64,000 nt of DNA from JAXMAR01 sp046350295 (GCA_046350295.1 JAXMAR010000035.1:23351-87350), one strand, 5' to 3'. Shown: positions 26,694 to 35,948, counted from the first letter of the stretch. Numbers and translations: made by a program. Notes: generated by a model not told the origin, from the sequence alone.

Positions 26694-27487
26694 CCATTTC
26701 CTTCGATTCCCTGCTCGAGGACTACCTCGCCGGCGCTCTTTCCTCCGCCGGTCGTGCCACGTTCGAGGAGGCGCTGCGTTCGGACCGCGCGCTGCGGCGC
26801 CGGCTTGTCCAGCGTTCTCTTCTCGAAGTTCATCTGCGCAAGGCGTTCGCCGGCCAGGGGGCGAATACCGACTCCGCGAGCCCAACGCCCGAACCGAAGC
26901 AGAGACGCCGCTGGACGGTAGCGGCGGCCGCCGCCGTTCTGCTGGCCCTGGGGCTCGGCGGCGCGCTTTGGCTCGCTCGACAAGGCCAGGAGCCGCCTTC
27001 CTTCAGCGATGCTCCCTCGAAGCAACCGCTCAGGCCGGCGCCCGAGCAGGTTGGACAGCCGCAAGGGGAGAAGGCGCCGGAGGAGAAGTGGCTCGAGGTG
27101 GACGCCAAGCGCTCGCGCGTGCTCGACCTGGCGGACGGCTCACGCGCAGAGTTGCTCGGCGGCAGCAAGGCGATCGTCCACGCGCCGCACGGCGAGTTTC
27201 GCCAGTCCGTGGAGCTGACGCGCGGCGGCGGCGTCTTCACCGTGAGCAAGCGCGAAGGGAAGTTTCGCGTCGACACGCCCGCCGGCAGCGTGACCGCGCT
27301 GGGTACCGAGTTCACCGTCAAGCTGGAGCGCCGCGATCACGGTGACAAGCGCGAGGGACGCGCAAAACAGTCGCTTTTCGTGGCCGTGAAAGAGGGAGCG
27401 GTGCGCGTGGAGGCGGGAGGCGCCAGCCAGACGCTCCGGGCCGGCGAAGAACGTTCTTTTCCGGGCAAGCACAGACGCGACGACTAA
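26690..27487 (+). CDS. FecR-domain transmembrane anti-sigma protein
   Basis: The start is GTG 26690, overlapping the sigma stop by four bases, which suggests translational coupling. The N-terminal ~60 residues are a helical anti-sigma-like head (LEDYLAGALSSAGRATFEEAL). A membrane helix follows at about 82-100 (AAAAVLLALGLGGALWLA). The outside part contains a FecR domain (GSRAELLGGSKAIVHAP; GEFRQSVELTRGGGVFTVSK; VDTPAGSVTALGTEFTV). Such proteins usually hold the co-encoded ECF factor at the membrane and release it on an envelope signal. Confidence 0.88.
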   Translation: MTISFDSLLEDYLAGALSSAGRATFEEALRSDRALRRRLVQRSLLEVHLRKAFAGQGANTDSASPTPEPKQRRRWTVAAAAAVLLALGLGGALWLARQGQEPPSFSDAPSKQPLRPAPEQVGQPQGEKAPEEKWLEVDAKRSRVLDLADGSRAELLGGSKAIVHAPHGEFRQSVELTRGGGVFTVSKREGKFRVDTPAGSVTALGTEFTVKLERRDHGDKREGRAKQSLFVAVKEGAVRVEAGGASQTLRAGEERSFPGKHRRDD

Positions 27488-27568
27488 CTATAGCGCGGTG
27501 GGCAAGCTTCATCGAAAGATGGTATCCTTTCCGCTGACGGTCCCTATTCCCCGCTCGCATGACGCCGC

Positions 27569-28227
27569 ATGAGCGACAAGCCGACCAAAACGCAGTGGTT
27601 CTATACGCGTCAGCGGCGCCGCATCGGGCCGGTTTCATCCGCCCAACTCCGGGAACTCGCCGCGCGGGGCCTGCTCGCTCCCACCGACATGCTGCTGCGT
27701 GAAGGCCAAGCAAAATGGGTCCCGGCCGCCAAGGTCAAGGGGCTGGTCTTCGGCGCCCCGGTCCTGGTGGAAAAGCCCACGGGACAGCAGGGGGCGCCGG
27801 ACGCGGACTGGTTCTACGCCCGCAACAACCAGTCGTTTGGCCCTTTTTCGTTCGCGCGTTTGCGCGAGCTGGCCGACGCGGGGCGGCTGACGCAGACCGA
27901 TTGGGTTCTTGGCCCCCAAGCCGAAAACTGGGCCGCCGCCTGGTCGACTCCCGGACTTTTCCCTGGCGCCGCTGTCGCGACGCCATGCTCTCCGGACGCC
28001 TTCGACTCCCGGCACGAGGCGCTCTCTGAAGCGCAGGTCGTGCCTGACGCGCTGCGTCCAGTGCGGCATTGCTCTTACAACTGTCCGGTCGGTATCGACG
28101 TTCGCGCCCACGCCTGGCGCGGCAGCCGATCCACGACAGCCACTGCCTCACGTGCAGCCAGTGCGTCGAGCGCTGCCCGCGTGGCGTCCTCGCTTTCGAG
28201 CGCATCCCCCTGGCGCCAGTGAAATGA
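27569..28227 (+). pseudogene. GYF-GYF-ferredoxin fusion, frameshifted in the ferredoxin part
   Basis: The first 130 residues are two GYF_2-type domains, each with W-F-Y-x-R, a G-P-(V/F) segment and an L-R-E-L-A helix, plus a W-V/W-A-A end. The ferredoxin part needs frame changes near 28035, 28068 and 28120. Corrected, it reads a first cluster CVQCGICSYNCP and a second CLTCSQCVERCP, two 4Fe-4S motifs, ending in LAPVK before TGA 28225-28227. The downstream oxidoreductase overlaps by 4 bases. The likely role is electron carriage for that flavoenzyme. Whether the indels are real is open. Confidence 0.7.
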
Positions 28228-29525
28228 CCATGCGTCATGTCATCATCGGCTCGGGCATTGCAGGTCTCGCCGCCGCGGAGGCCATCCGCGCTCGCGACGC
28301 GGCCGCGACGATCCAGATGGTCAGCGAAGAGGCGCACGACTTCTACTCGCGTCCGGGACTTGCCTATCTCCTCCGCGGCGACATCCCGGAGAAACAACTT
28401 CAAATCCGCTCCACGCAAGACCTCCGCGCCCTTCTTCTCCAGCGCCTGACCGGGCGCGTCGAGCAGATCTTCGCGGCCCGGCATGAGATTCAAGTCGACG
28501 GAGGCCGGCGCCTGCCCTACGATCGCCTCCTGCTCGCGCCCGGCGCTCGCGCCGTGCCTCCCACGTTCCCGGGCGGCGACCTGGCGGGCGTCGTCAAGCT
28601 CGACGGCCTCGACGACACGCGCCACATCCTCAAGCTGGCGCGGCGCGGCAAGCACGCCGTCGTCGTCGGCGGCGGCATCACCGCTCTGGAGCTGGCCGAG
28701 GGGCTGCGGGCGCGCGGCATGGAGATCTTTTACTTGCTCCGCGGCAAGCGCTACTGGTCAGACGTCCTCGACGAAACCGAATCGCGCATCGTCATGGACA
28801 GACTCCGCCAAGACGGGATCGATTTGCGGACCGAGACCCAGGTGAAGGAAGCGCGCGGCGCCAAGGGCGCCGTGCGCGAGGTGGAGACCGACCGGGGTGA
28901 CCGTTTGCCGTGCGACATCCTGGCCGTCGCGATCGGCGTGCGGCCGCGTGTGGAGCTGGCGACCCAGTCCGGTCTCAAGGTTGAGAAGGGGATCGTCGTC
29001 AACGAGTACCTCGAGACAAGCGCGGCGCACGTGTTCGCGGCGGGGGACGCCGCCCAGGTCGTCGATCCCGTTCGCGGCGCCCTGCCGCTCGACGTCCTGT
29101 GGCCCACGGCCTTGAGCCAGGGCCGGATCGCCGGCGACAACATGGCGGGGGCGCGACAAGCGCACGTCAAGGAGCTGCCCTACAACGTGACGCAGCTTGC
29201 CGGGCTGCGCGTGACGATCATCGGCGCCATCGGCGGCGGCGCCAGGAACGAGGACCTCAAGGCCATCACCCGCGGCGAGAGCGAGCTATGGCGGCAGAAA
29301 GCCGGCGCCACGGTGGTCAGTCAACGCGGCGAAACCGACCGCGTCCGCCTGGTGCTCGGAGAGCGGCACATCAGCGGAGCGCTCGTCATGGGGGACCAGA
29401 AGTGGTCGCGGCTGCTTCAGCGCTTGATCACCGTGCGGGCGGACTTGGCGCCGATTCGTGAGACGTTGCTGAAGGACGCCGCCCCCCTGGAACGACTGGC
29501 CGAACTCTACGAGCGCATCAAGTAG
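28224..29525 (+). CDS. FAD/NAD(P)-dependent oxidoreductase (pyridine nucleotide-disulfide family)
   Basis: ATG 28224 overlaps the preceding TGA. The 433-residue protein has an FAD-binding GSGIAGLAAAEAI (residues about 8-20), an RPGLAYLL segment, an NAD-binding VVGGGITALELAEGL (about 149-163) and the late HVFAAGDAAQVV of rubredoxin-reductase/NirB-like enzymes. No redox-active CxxC is seen, so it is a single-flavin reductase rather than a thioredoxin-reductase type. Its coupling to a ferredoxin upstream and a cytochrome b-like protein downstream suggests it feeds electrons into a membrane chain. Confidence 0.88.
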   Translation: MTMRHVIIGSGIAGLAAAEAIRARDAAATIQMVSEEAHDFYSRPGLAYLLRGDIPEKQLQIRSTQDLRALLLQRLTGRVEQIFAARHEIQVDGGRRLPYDRLLLAPGARAVPPTFPGGDLAGVVKLDGLDDTRHILKLARRGKHAVVVGGGITALELAEGLRARGMEIFYLLRGKRYWSDVLDETESRIVMDRLRQDGIDLRTETQVKEARGAKGAVREVETDRGDRLPCDILAVAIGVRPRVELATQSGLKVEKGIVVNEYLETSAAHVFAAGDAAQVVDPVRGALPLDVLWPTALSQGRIAGDNMAGARQAHVKELPYNVTQLAGLRVTIIGAIGGGARNEDLKAITRGESELWRQKAGATVVSQRGETDRVRLVLGERHISGALVMGDQKWSRLLQRLITVRADLAPIRETLLKDAAPLERLAELYERIK

Positions 29526-29530
29526 GCCCG

Positions 29531-30625
29531 ATGGAGCATAAGAAACCGCCCATGCCCATCCGCTTTCGCTGTGTCCATTGCAGTCAGCCGGTTACCGTCG
29601 CCGACGGGCGGGAGGGCACGAGCGTGCGCTGTCCCAAGTGCGGCCGGTCTATCCAGGCGCCCGCACTCGGCCTCCCGCAAGAGGTCCCGGCCGCCGGTCC
29701 CCGCGTGCCGCCTCCCGCCGCGCCGCATGCGCCGCCGCCAACTGCTCCGGCGCCACCCCGCCGTGTGGCGCCCGCGCCGCCCCGCGCCCCATCGGCGCCC
29801 GCGCCGCCGCCGGCGACTCCCGGCTTCGTGCCCCATCGCGCCGCCAGCCGCGTCCCGTACGAGCTGTACATCGCACTCGCCCTCGTCCTCCTCCTCACCC
29901 TCCTCTATGCTTTCCTCTGCCAGGACGGGGCGCCAGCCGCGGGCGGCGCCCTTGGACACGCGCTCGGCATCATCGGTTTTGTCTTGATGCTGAGCACCGA
30001 GACGCTCTACTCGCTGCGCAAGCGGCTCAAGCGTTTCGCCTTTGGCCGAATGAGCGTCTGGCTGCGCGCCCACATCGTCACCGGCATCGTCGGTCCCTAT
30101 CTCGTCCTCTTGCACACTGGCTGGAGGTTTCATGGCCTCGCCGGCATCCTTACTCTCTTGACCATTGTCATGGTGCTGAGCGGCTTCGTCGGCCGGTACA
30201 TCTACACTGCCGTGCCGCGCACGCTGGATGGCGCCGAGGTGGAAGGGCGGGAACTGGAGAGGCGAATCGCGGCGGCCGACGGCGAGTTCAAGGCGTTGGG
30301 CTTGGACCGGCAAGTGGCGGACGCCTTGGCCCAGCCACACGCCGAGGGCTGGCGTCTGGTGCTCACGCGGCCCCTCTGGCGCTGGCGACAACGCCAGCGG
30401 TTGCGCCGGCTCGTGGAGCGCCTCGACGCTTCGAGGCGCACGGCTCATCTTCGCGAGTTGCTGGAAGAACGGCTGCGGCTGCAAATGCAGATGGAATCGC
30501 TGTCCGCGGCGCGGCGTCTGCTCGCGCTCTGGCACGTCGTCCACGTCCCGATCGGCGTGGTCCTGTTCACCCTCGCCTTCCTGCACATCGCCGGCGCACT
30601 TTATTTCTCGACCTTCCTGCGCTGA
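29531..30625 (+). CDS. Zinc-ribbon cytochrome b-like membrane protein
   Basis: The 364-residue protein opens with a zinc ribbon (CVHC and CPKC, residues about 14-38) and a long Pro/Ala linker. Four to five membrane helices follow (YIALALVLLLTLLYAFL; LGIIGFVLMLST; AHIVTGIVGPYLVLLHTG; FVLFTLAFLHIAG-like end). Paired His residues in the helices (LRAHIVTG..LLHTGWRFHG and LWHVVHVPIG..AFLHIAG) could bind two b-type hemes, as in ferric-reductase or cytochrome b561-like folds. The central charged coiled-coil-like loop (RRLVERLDASRRTAHLREL) is unusual. It starts 5 bases after the oxidoreductase stop, so co-transcription is likely. Confidence 0.72.
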   Translation: MEHKKPPMPIRFRCVHCSQPVTVADGREGTSVRCPKCGRSIQAPALGLPQEVPAAGPRVPPPAAPHAPPPTAPAPPRRVAPAPPRAPSAPAPPPATPGFVPHRAASRVPYELYIALALVLLLTLLYAFLCQDGAPAAGGALGHALGIIGFVLMLSTETLYSLRKRLKRFAFGRMSVWLRAHIVTGIVGPYLVLLHTGWRFHGLAGILTLLTIVMVLSGFVGRYIYTAVPRTLDGAEVEGRELERRIAAADGEFKALGLDRQVADALAQPHAEGWRLVLTRPLWRWRQRQRLRRLVERLDASRRTAHLRELLEERLRLQMQMESLSAARRLLALWHVVHVPIGVVLFTLAFLHIAGALYFSTFLR

Positions 30626-30711
30626 GCAACATTCCGCGCCTCTGTTTTTCAGTCCCACGCGCCTCATCCGCTTGCGGTTTCGCGGACCACGCCCCTCGCC
30701 GACGCCAAGTC

Positions 30712-32457
30712 CTACTCGCCGCCGACGAACCCGACCGGTTCAGCGATGGGGCGCAGCCGCAGGATCCGCAGCAGATCGCCGCCGACCAAGGCGCCGCTCA
30801 ACCCCTTCCGGGCGCCGGTGTCAAGAACGAGATTGTCCGCGGGCTCGGGCGCCGTAACGGGAGCGCCGGACCAGATTTCTCGAACGGGAGCCGCGCCCAT
30901 CGTGGAGACGGAGCACGCCCGTGGGCGATCGGGCGTCCCCGCGAAACCTCCGAGAAAATCAGGGCCGGCGTGGGGGCAGGCCCCCATGCCAGGGCCAACC
31001 CTCGAAGCGGCGGGCGGGGTCTCGTGGACCGCGAAGCCGACGAGGTCCGATTCGCCGTCCGCCCATGCCTCCAGAAACTCCAGCAAGTCGACTTTTTCGC
31101 GGCGCTCGCCGCGGCGGCCCTTGTGGCACTTCACGCAATTGTTGAGGTCGGCGACGCGCCTTTTCGCGTGGATGCGCGCGATGCGGGCGGGCTCATGCTC
31201 GTGGCAGTTGACGCAGGTATAGACGTTGAAGTTCGCAGGGTTGGGATGGCAAGTGGCGCAGGTGTTGGCGCTGCGGCGGGCGCCATGGTTGATCGGGAAG
31301 GCGGCGTGCTTGAAGGTGGCGCCGCGGAAGGAGACGGTGGTGTGGCAGTTGGCACAGGCCGCTCCATAACGCGCCTTGTGTACGGCCGGAGCGGCGGGCT
31401 CCTTGTGGCAGGAGACGCAGGTCTGCGCCGTGCCTTTGAAGACGCCGTCGACGTGGCACGCCTTGCACTCCGTCGCCGCGTGCTTGCCGGTGAGCTTGAA
31501 GCGGGTCACGTTGTGGTCGAACTTGGCGATATCCGGCTTGAAGACGGCGCCTTTCCAGGTCACCGTTTCGTGGCAGCCGGAGCAGTTCGTGCCGAAGCGC
31601 CCCTTGTGGACGACCGGCTCGGCATGGCAGGAGACGCAGCTTTGCGACGTCCCCTTGAAGACGCCGCCGACATGACAGGACTTGCAATCGACGCTCGCGT
31701 GCTTGCCAGTGAGCTTGAACGCGGTCAGGTTGTGATCGAACTTCGCGACGTCTTCCCGAAAGAGAGCGCCCTTGAACGTCGCCGTGCTGTGGCACGAGGA
31801 GCAATTATCCCCGAAGCGCCCCTTGTGGACGACCGGTTCGGCATGGCAGGAGACGCAGCTTTGCGACGTCCCCTTGAAGACGCCGCCGACGTGGCACGAC
31901 TTGCAATCCACGCCCGCGTGCTTGCCGGTCAGCTTGAACGCCGTCCGGCTATGGTCGAAGCTGGTCGCGTCTTCCTTGAACAGGGCGCCCTTGAACGTCG
32001 CCGTGCTGTGGCACGAGGCGCAGTTCGACCCGAAGCGGCCGCGGTGAACGGATGGCTCCGCATGACACGCCTCGCACGTCTGCGGCGTGCTCTTGTAGAC
32101 CTCGGTTCGGTGGCACTTTTCGCAGGCCAGGTCCGTGTGCTTGCCGGTCAGCGGGAATGCCGCCCAGGCGTGGTCGAAGCCTTGAAGATTCGTGATGACG
32201 GCGTTTCGGCCGCGGTGCTCCGTGTGGCAGGCGCGGCAATCCTCGACCCCGGAGATGCGGCCGTGGAGCGGGCCACGCTCGGCGACCTGGGTTTGGACAT
32301 CGCTATGACACTCAAGGCAGCGATCGGCCATCGTCTGCCCGCTCCATGGGGAGGGATGGCAAGCGGCGCAGTTGCCAGCGATCTCGGCGTGGGAGGCGAC
32401 GCCGCCGCGCGCAGGGCCGCCCTTCTTCCGCTCGCTGAGCGCGCCAGGGCTGAACAT
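30712..32457 (-). CDS. Multiheme cytochrome c with 18 CXXCH motifs
   Basis: Reading from 32457, the 581-residue product carries 18 CXXCH heme sites (CAACH, CLECH, CRACH and so on to CVKCH). They lie in repeated blocks of about 80 residues such as FKLTGKHAGVDCKSCH with SCVSCHAEPVVHKGRFG. Two blocks are nearly identical, evidence of internal duplication. In frame upstream there is no ATG. A CTG at 32550 would add a likely export helix (LTLGLVFFSWL), so the true start is probably non-ATG or hidden by an error. The last ~130 residues have no hemes and look atypical. It would be an extracytoplasmic electron conduit. It is convergent to the cytochrome b-like gene. Confidence 0.85.
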   Translation of the reverse strand: MFSPGALSERKKGGPARGGVASHAEIAGNCAACHPSPWSGQTMADRCLECHSDVQTQVAERGPLHGRISGVEDCRACHTEHRGRNAVITNLQGFDHAWAAFPLTGKHTDLACEKCHRTEVYKSTPQTCEACHAEPSVHRGRFGSNCASCHSTATFKGALFKEDATSFDHSRTAFKLTGKHAGVDCKSCHVGGVFKGTSQSCVSCHAEPVVHKGRFGDNCSSCHSTATFKGALFREDVAKFDHNLTAFKLTGKHASVDCKSCHVGGVFKGTSQSCVSCHAEPVVHKGRFGTNCSGCHETVTWKGAVFKPDIAKFDHNVTRFKLTGKHAATECKACHVDGVFKGTAQTCVSCHKEPAAPAVHKARYGAACANCHTTVSFRGATFKHAAFPINHGARRSANTCATCHPNPANFNVYTCVNCHEHEPARIARIHAKRRVADLNNCVKCHKGRRGERREKVDLLEFLEAWADGESDLVGFAVHETPPAASRVGPGMGACPHAGPDFLGGFAGTPDRPRACSVSTMGAAPVREIWSGAPVTAPEPADNLVLDTGARKGLSGALVGGDLLRILRLRPIAEPVGFVGGE

Positions 32458-32663
32458 CGCCCCGCCGCTGGCGAGCCAGCTGAAGAAGACTAGCCCGAGC
32501 GTCAGGACGACGGCGATGCGTCCCAGGGTAAGATGGCGTTTCCAGGCCAGAGATCCCTCCCTCCCTGCGGAGATGAGAGACGAAACTTCACGGCAACAGG
32601 GCGGCGCTGTTCATGAAAGGTTAGCAGCGCTCTGTTCGATGCGCCGGAGTTTCCCCTCCTCCA

Positions 32664-34586
32664 TCACAGAGGGAGGATCGTACCGAGGACGTCGTTGAAG
32701 CCATCGGTGGCAGCGTTGGCGAAGATGGCGGTGAGCGCATCGGCGTGAACATTTGCTCCAGTCACGATGTTGACGCCGCCTCCCAACCCCTTGCCCGCGC
32801 TGCTGCCGGCGCCGAGGGGCCCGCCCTTGGCCAGGTTCTGCGTGATGGTCGCGTTCTTCAGGGTGACGGTAGTCGGCTGGTTCATGTACATCCCACCGCC
32901 CAGGCCATCGCCGCCGGTCGCGCCCGAGCCTCCCGCGCCGCCGCGCGCCTGGTTGAGAGACAGGCTGCTGTTACTGAGCGTGAGCGTGGCGCCGGTTTCG
33001 ACCTCGATGCCGCCGCCCTGGCCATTGCCCCCCTTGCCGCCCGCGCCGCCGGCGCCACCGAGGGCGGTGTTCTGGCTGATCGTCACGCCCGTGAGGGAAG
33101 CGACGCCCAGGTACGAGACGTTGACGCCCCCCGCGCCGCCGATGCCGCCCGGCGCGCCACTGCCCCCCGGCCCGCCTTCGGAGCGGTTGAGCGTGATGGC
33201 GCCGCCGTTGATCGTCGTTTGCGAGGCGAAGGAGTTGACAGCGCCGCCTCCCGCCGCGTCGCCCCCCTTCTGGCCCGCGCCTCCCACGCCGCCGAGAGCG
33301 ACGTTGGTCGAGATCGTCGTGTTGTTGATCGTGGTGAAGGCGGCAAACGCGGTGATGACGCCGCCGCCCGCCGCCTGGGCGTTGAGGACGCCGGGGCCGC
33401 TGACGTTGACGCCGCCCTGCGCCAGGTTGCCGACGATCTGGCTCTGGGTGATCGTCAGGTGACCGGCTGTCTGATTCGAGACGCCGCCGCCCAAGCCGTG
33501 GCCCAGGTAGAGCGTGCCGGCGCCGCCGCTGATGTTGCTGCCACCGGCGGCGCGGTTGCCGGAGATCGTGGTGTTCGTGATGGAGGCGATGCCGCCGAGA
33601 TTGGCGACGCCGCCGCCGGAGCCGATGCCGACGAAGCCGGTGTCGAGCGACGTGCTGCCGCCGCCGTGGAGGTTGGCGCCTCCCTGGGCGAGGTTGTACT
33701 GGATCGTGGCGTTGCGGACGGTGAACTGGGCGCCTACTTCGTTTTCGATGGCGCCGCCGGCCGCGAAGCCGGTCATGTACAGGCCCGAGCCGCCGCTGCC
33801 TCCGGCGCCGGCGATGGCGCGGTTGCCGCTCAGGGTGGCGCCGTCGATGGTCGCCGAGCCGGCGGCCGAATTGGCGATGGCGCCGCCGAAGGCCCCGCCA
33901 AGGGTGCTCGCGAAGCCGCCGACGCCGCCGTTGTTGCCGTACGCGGTGTTGTTCTGAATCAGGCCGCCTTGAACGGAGAGCTGGCCGGCGTTGTTGTAGA
34001 TGGCCCCGCCGCGCGCCGCGCCGCCGCCGGGACCGCCGATGGCCACGTTGTTCTGGAGCACGCTGTTCTGAATGGTGACGTTTCCCGCCAGGTTGGCGAG
34101 AGCGCCCCCCTGCCCTTCCCCGCTCGCCGCGATCGCTTGATTGTTCTGCAGGACGACATTCGAGAGGACGAGCGTGGCCCCGCTGTCGAGGATGCCGGCG
34201 CCGCGGTCCGCCAGGCCGTTGGCGATCGTGAGGCCGCTGATGTTGGCGTGCGTCCACGGACCGGTGACGGCGAAGACGCGCACCGCATTGCCGCCGCTGA
34301 TCGTCACCTGGCCATTGCCGGCGATGGTCAGGTCGTCGAGGATGTTGAGCGAGCTCTTCAGCGTGATCGTGCCGCTCAGGCCGGACGCGAACTGAATCGT
34401 ATCCGCGCCGAAATGCAGCGTCGCCGAGAAGATGGCCTGACGCAGGGAACCGAAGCCGCTGTCGTTGAGATTGAGCACGGTGAAGGTGCTGGGCAGCGTT
34501 CTATCTTCGAGAGCGAGCAGTTGCGGGCGGAACGAAGGGCGGGGCCTGGGAGCAAGGCGGGCGCGAAAGAGGGAGAGGATTCCCAC
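32664..34586 (-). CDS. Glycine-rich beta-helix surface protein with an L-E-D-R motif
   Basis: The 640-residue protein has the surface motif ALEDRTLPS at residues about 25-33. This is followed by VLNLNDSGFGSLRQAI, as in the polymorphic outer-membrane/choice-of-anchor proteins. The rest is a right-handed beta-helix-like repeat rich in Gly and Asn (ISGGNAVRVF; NNQAIAASGEGQGGALAN; NNTAYGNNGG). The repeats have about 40-60 residues, each with G-G-G and N-N spacings. No catalytic motif was seen. A cell-surface structural or adhesive role is inferred. Confidence 0.82.
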   Translation of the reverse strand: MGILSLFRARLAPRPRPSFRPQLLALEDRTLPSTFTVLNLNDSGFGSLRQAIFSATLHFGADTIQFASGLSGTITLKSSLNILDDLTIAGNGQVTISGGNAVRVFAVTGPWTHANISGLTIANGLADRGAGILDSGATLVLSNVVLQNNQAIAASGEGQGGALANLAGNVTIQNSVLQNNVAIGGPGGGAARGGAIYNNAGQLSVQGGLIQNNTAYGNNGGVGGFASTLGGAFGGAIANSAAGSATIDGATLSGNRAIAGAGGSGGSGLYMTGFAAGGAIENEVGAQFTVRNATIQYNLAQGGANLHGGGSTSLDTGFVGIGSGGGVANLGGIASITNTTISGNRAAGGSNISGGAGTLYLGHGLGGGVSNQTAGHLTITQSQIVGNLAQGGVNVSGPGVLNAQAAGGGVITAFAAFTTINNTTISTNVALGGVGGAGQKGGDAAGGGAVNSFASQTTINGGAITLNRSEGGPGGSGAPGGIGGAGGVNVSYLGVASLTGVTISQNTALGGAGGAGGKGGNGQGGGIEVETGATLTLSNSSLSLNQARGGAGGSGATGGDGLGGGMYMNQPTTVTLKNATITQNLAKGGPLGAGSSAGKGLGGGVNIVTGANVHADALTAIFANAATDGFNDVLGTILPL

Positions 34587-34944
34587 GGTTCACCTCCGAT
34601 GCGAACGGGCGAGTTATCCGACTGGCATGGTAGCAAAAAAAGCGGGCCCGGGCGAGCGGAGGAGCGCGGCGCCACTCAGACTCGCCGTCGGCGTCAGCTC
34701 CATGACGTTCACGCGGCCCGCGACCGGCTATCGCATCTTCGCCGGGTCGGCACGTTCGCTCTGACGGTCGTCGATCGGCCTTTTTGACGCCGCTTCATTT
34801 CGCGGGTTGCAGCAAGCCGTGGACGATTTCGAGGACGCGCTCCGGCGTTTGCGGCGGGCCACATAGGCGGCGCCGAGGTCCCAACGCTGCTGGTACTGAG
34901 CCTATTGCGTCATTTGCTCCAGGCCTGGAGCCCAAGACGCCGAA
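34587..34944. other. Intergenic region, possible minus-strand remnant
   Basis: No intact gene. On the minus strand a short frame ending at about 34797 reads PPQTPERVLEIVHGLLQPAK and a stop, which resembles the C-terminus of a real protein but lacks its body. Otherwise only the promoter side of the 34586 gene lies here. Confidence 0.3.
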
Positions 34945-34968
34945 ACCCGCGGGATCGCTCCCGCGGGT
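34945..34968 (-). terminator. Hairpin downstream of the glutaminase-like gene
   Basis: A perfect 10-bp stem (ACCCGCGGGA / TCCCGCGGGT) with a 4-nt loop starts 37 bases past the stop of the minus-strand gene at 35005. The T-tract is weak (TTTCGG on the minus strand), so efficient intrinsic termination is uncertain. Confidence 0.55.
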
Positions 34969-35004
34969 CTCGTGCGCCTCGCAACCACTCGCTCACTCAA
35001 CCAC

Positions 35005-35697
35005 TCATCCTCGCTCCTTGGGCTTGTACATCCGCATCGTCGACACCGCGTGGGCGTGGGCGCCGCCCACCGGGTCCTTGTCCGGCCAGTAGCCCGACCC
35101 TTCGGCGCGGTGCGTCTTCGGGTTGATCGGCGGCTGGCCCAGCTTCGTCACCTGGAACATCGGCCGGCTGCTGGTCGTCCGCTTCTGGGCGTTGAGCCAC
35201 TGGGCGGTCGTCACCGGCTTGTCGAACATCGAGGGGTCGATCACCATGTAGACGGTCTTGCCGTTATGGTGCACCGCGACGGCGGGGGCGACATGGTACC
35301 ACCATTCGACGAAGCCTCTCGCCTCGAGGCGGGTCCGCACGTGCAGATTCTCGCCGTTGCCGAACGACCAGACGCGGACCGGTTGAATGCCGCGGGCGAT
35401 CATGCGTTCGATCATGAGCTGGGCCCGGGCGTAGCAGCCATCCTTGACGTAGCGGAAGGCGATGTCGCGCTGGCTGGCCATGTCGCGGAAGAGCTTCTCG
35501 GCCTGGGCCAGAGTGAGCACGCCGCTGGTCGTGACCCGGGGGGTCGTCGTGGTGGCGACCGGCGTGCGGTCGAGAGCGGGCCGCTCGACCGCGGGGGCCC
35601 GGTCGACCGGCGGGCGGGTGACCTGGGCGCTCGCGAAACCGAAGGAGGCGAGCAGCAGTCCGAGGGAGGCGATCGATTTATAGATGAAGGATTTCAT
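35005..35697 (-). CDS. Exported protein-glutaminase-like protein
   Basis: The 230-residue protein has a clear signal peptide (IASLGLLLASFGFASAQ) and a Pro/Thr-rich linker of about 35 residues. A domain then follows with the order of the protein-glutaminase family: Cys in KDGCYARAQLMIERMI (residues about 96-111), His in WWYHVAPAVAV, and Asp in VIDPSMFDKP. Cys-His-Asp is the catalytic triad of that family, which deamidates protein glutamines. The spacing and the alternating W-Y-H-V and D-P-S-M motifs fit well. Exported deamidases of this type could modify partner or host proteins. No immunity gene was seen nearby. Confidence 0.75.
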   Translation of the reverse strand: MKSFIYKSIASLGLLLASFGFASAQVTRPPVDRAPAVERPALDRTPVATTTTPRVTTSGVLTLAQAEKLFRDMASQRDIAFRYVKDGCYARAQLMIERMIARGIQPVRVWSFGNGENLHVRTRLEARGFVEWWYHVAPAVAVHHNGKTVYMVIDPSMFDKPVTTAQWLNAQKRTTSSRPMFQVTKLGQPPINPKTHRAEGSGYWPDKDPVGGAHAHAVSTMRMYKPKERG

Positions 35698-35948
35698 GGT
35701 TGTTCCCGATGTTGGTGTCTCTCGTTCTGATCCGAGTAGTCGGGGGCAGCGAAGATGTGACAGGCGATACCGAAAACGAGATGCGGCGAGTGGCGACCCC
35801 GGCGTAGGGGCGTTAAAAGTTAACAGTTGCGAAGGGAAAAGTGACGATTCTTAGGAGTTTTTCATTGCGACGGGGCCGCCGCTGACTTATCTTCGGACGG
35901 GAACTTACGCTGCCCCAGCGTGGAAGTCATGATGCAGAGGAGTCCAGA

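Noticed and set aside
29578..32493. 971-codon plus-strand open frame
   Set aside because: It overlaps the cytochrome b-like gene in another frame and the multiheme cytochrome in antisense. It has no domain of its own.
32745..34787. 680-codon plus-strand open frame
   Set aside because: It is antisense to the beta-helix surface protein. Its Ala/Arg/Asp-rich product mirrors the Gly-rich repeat.
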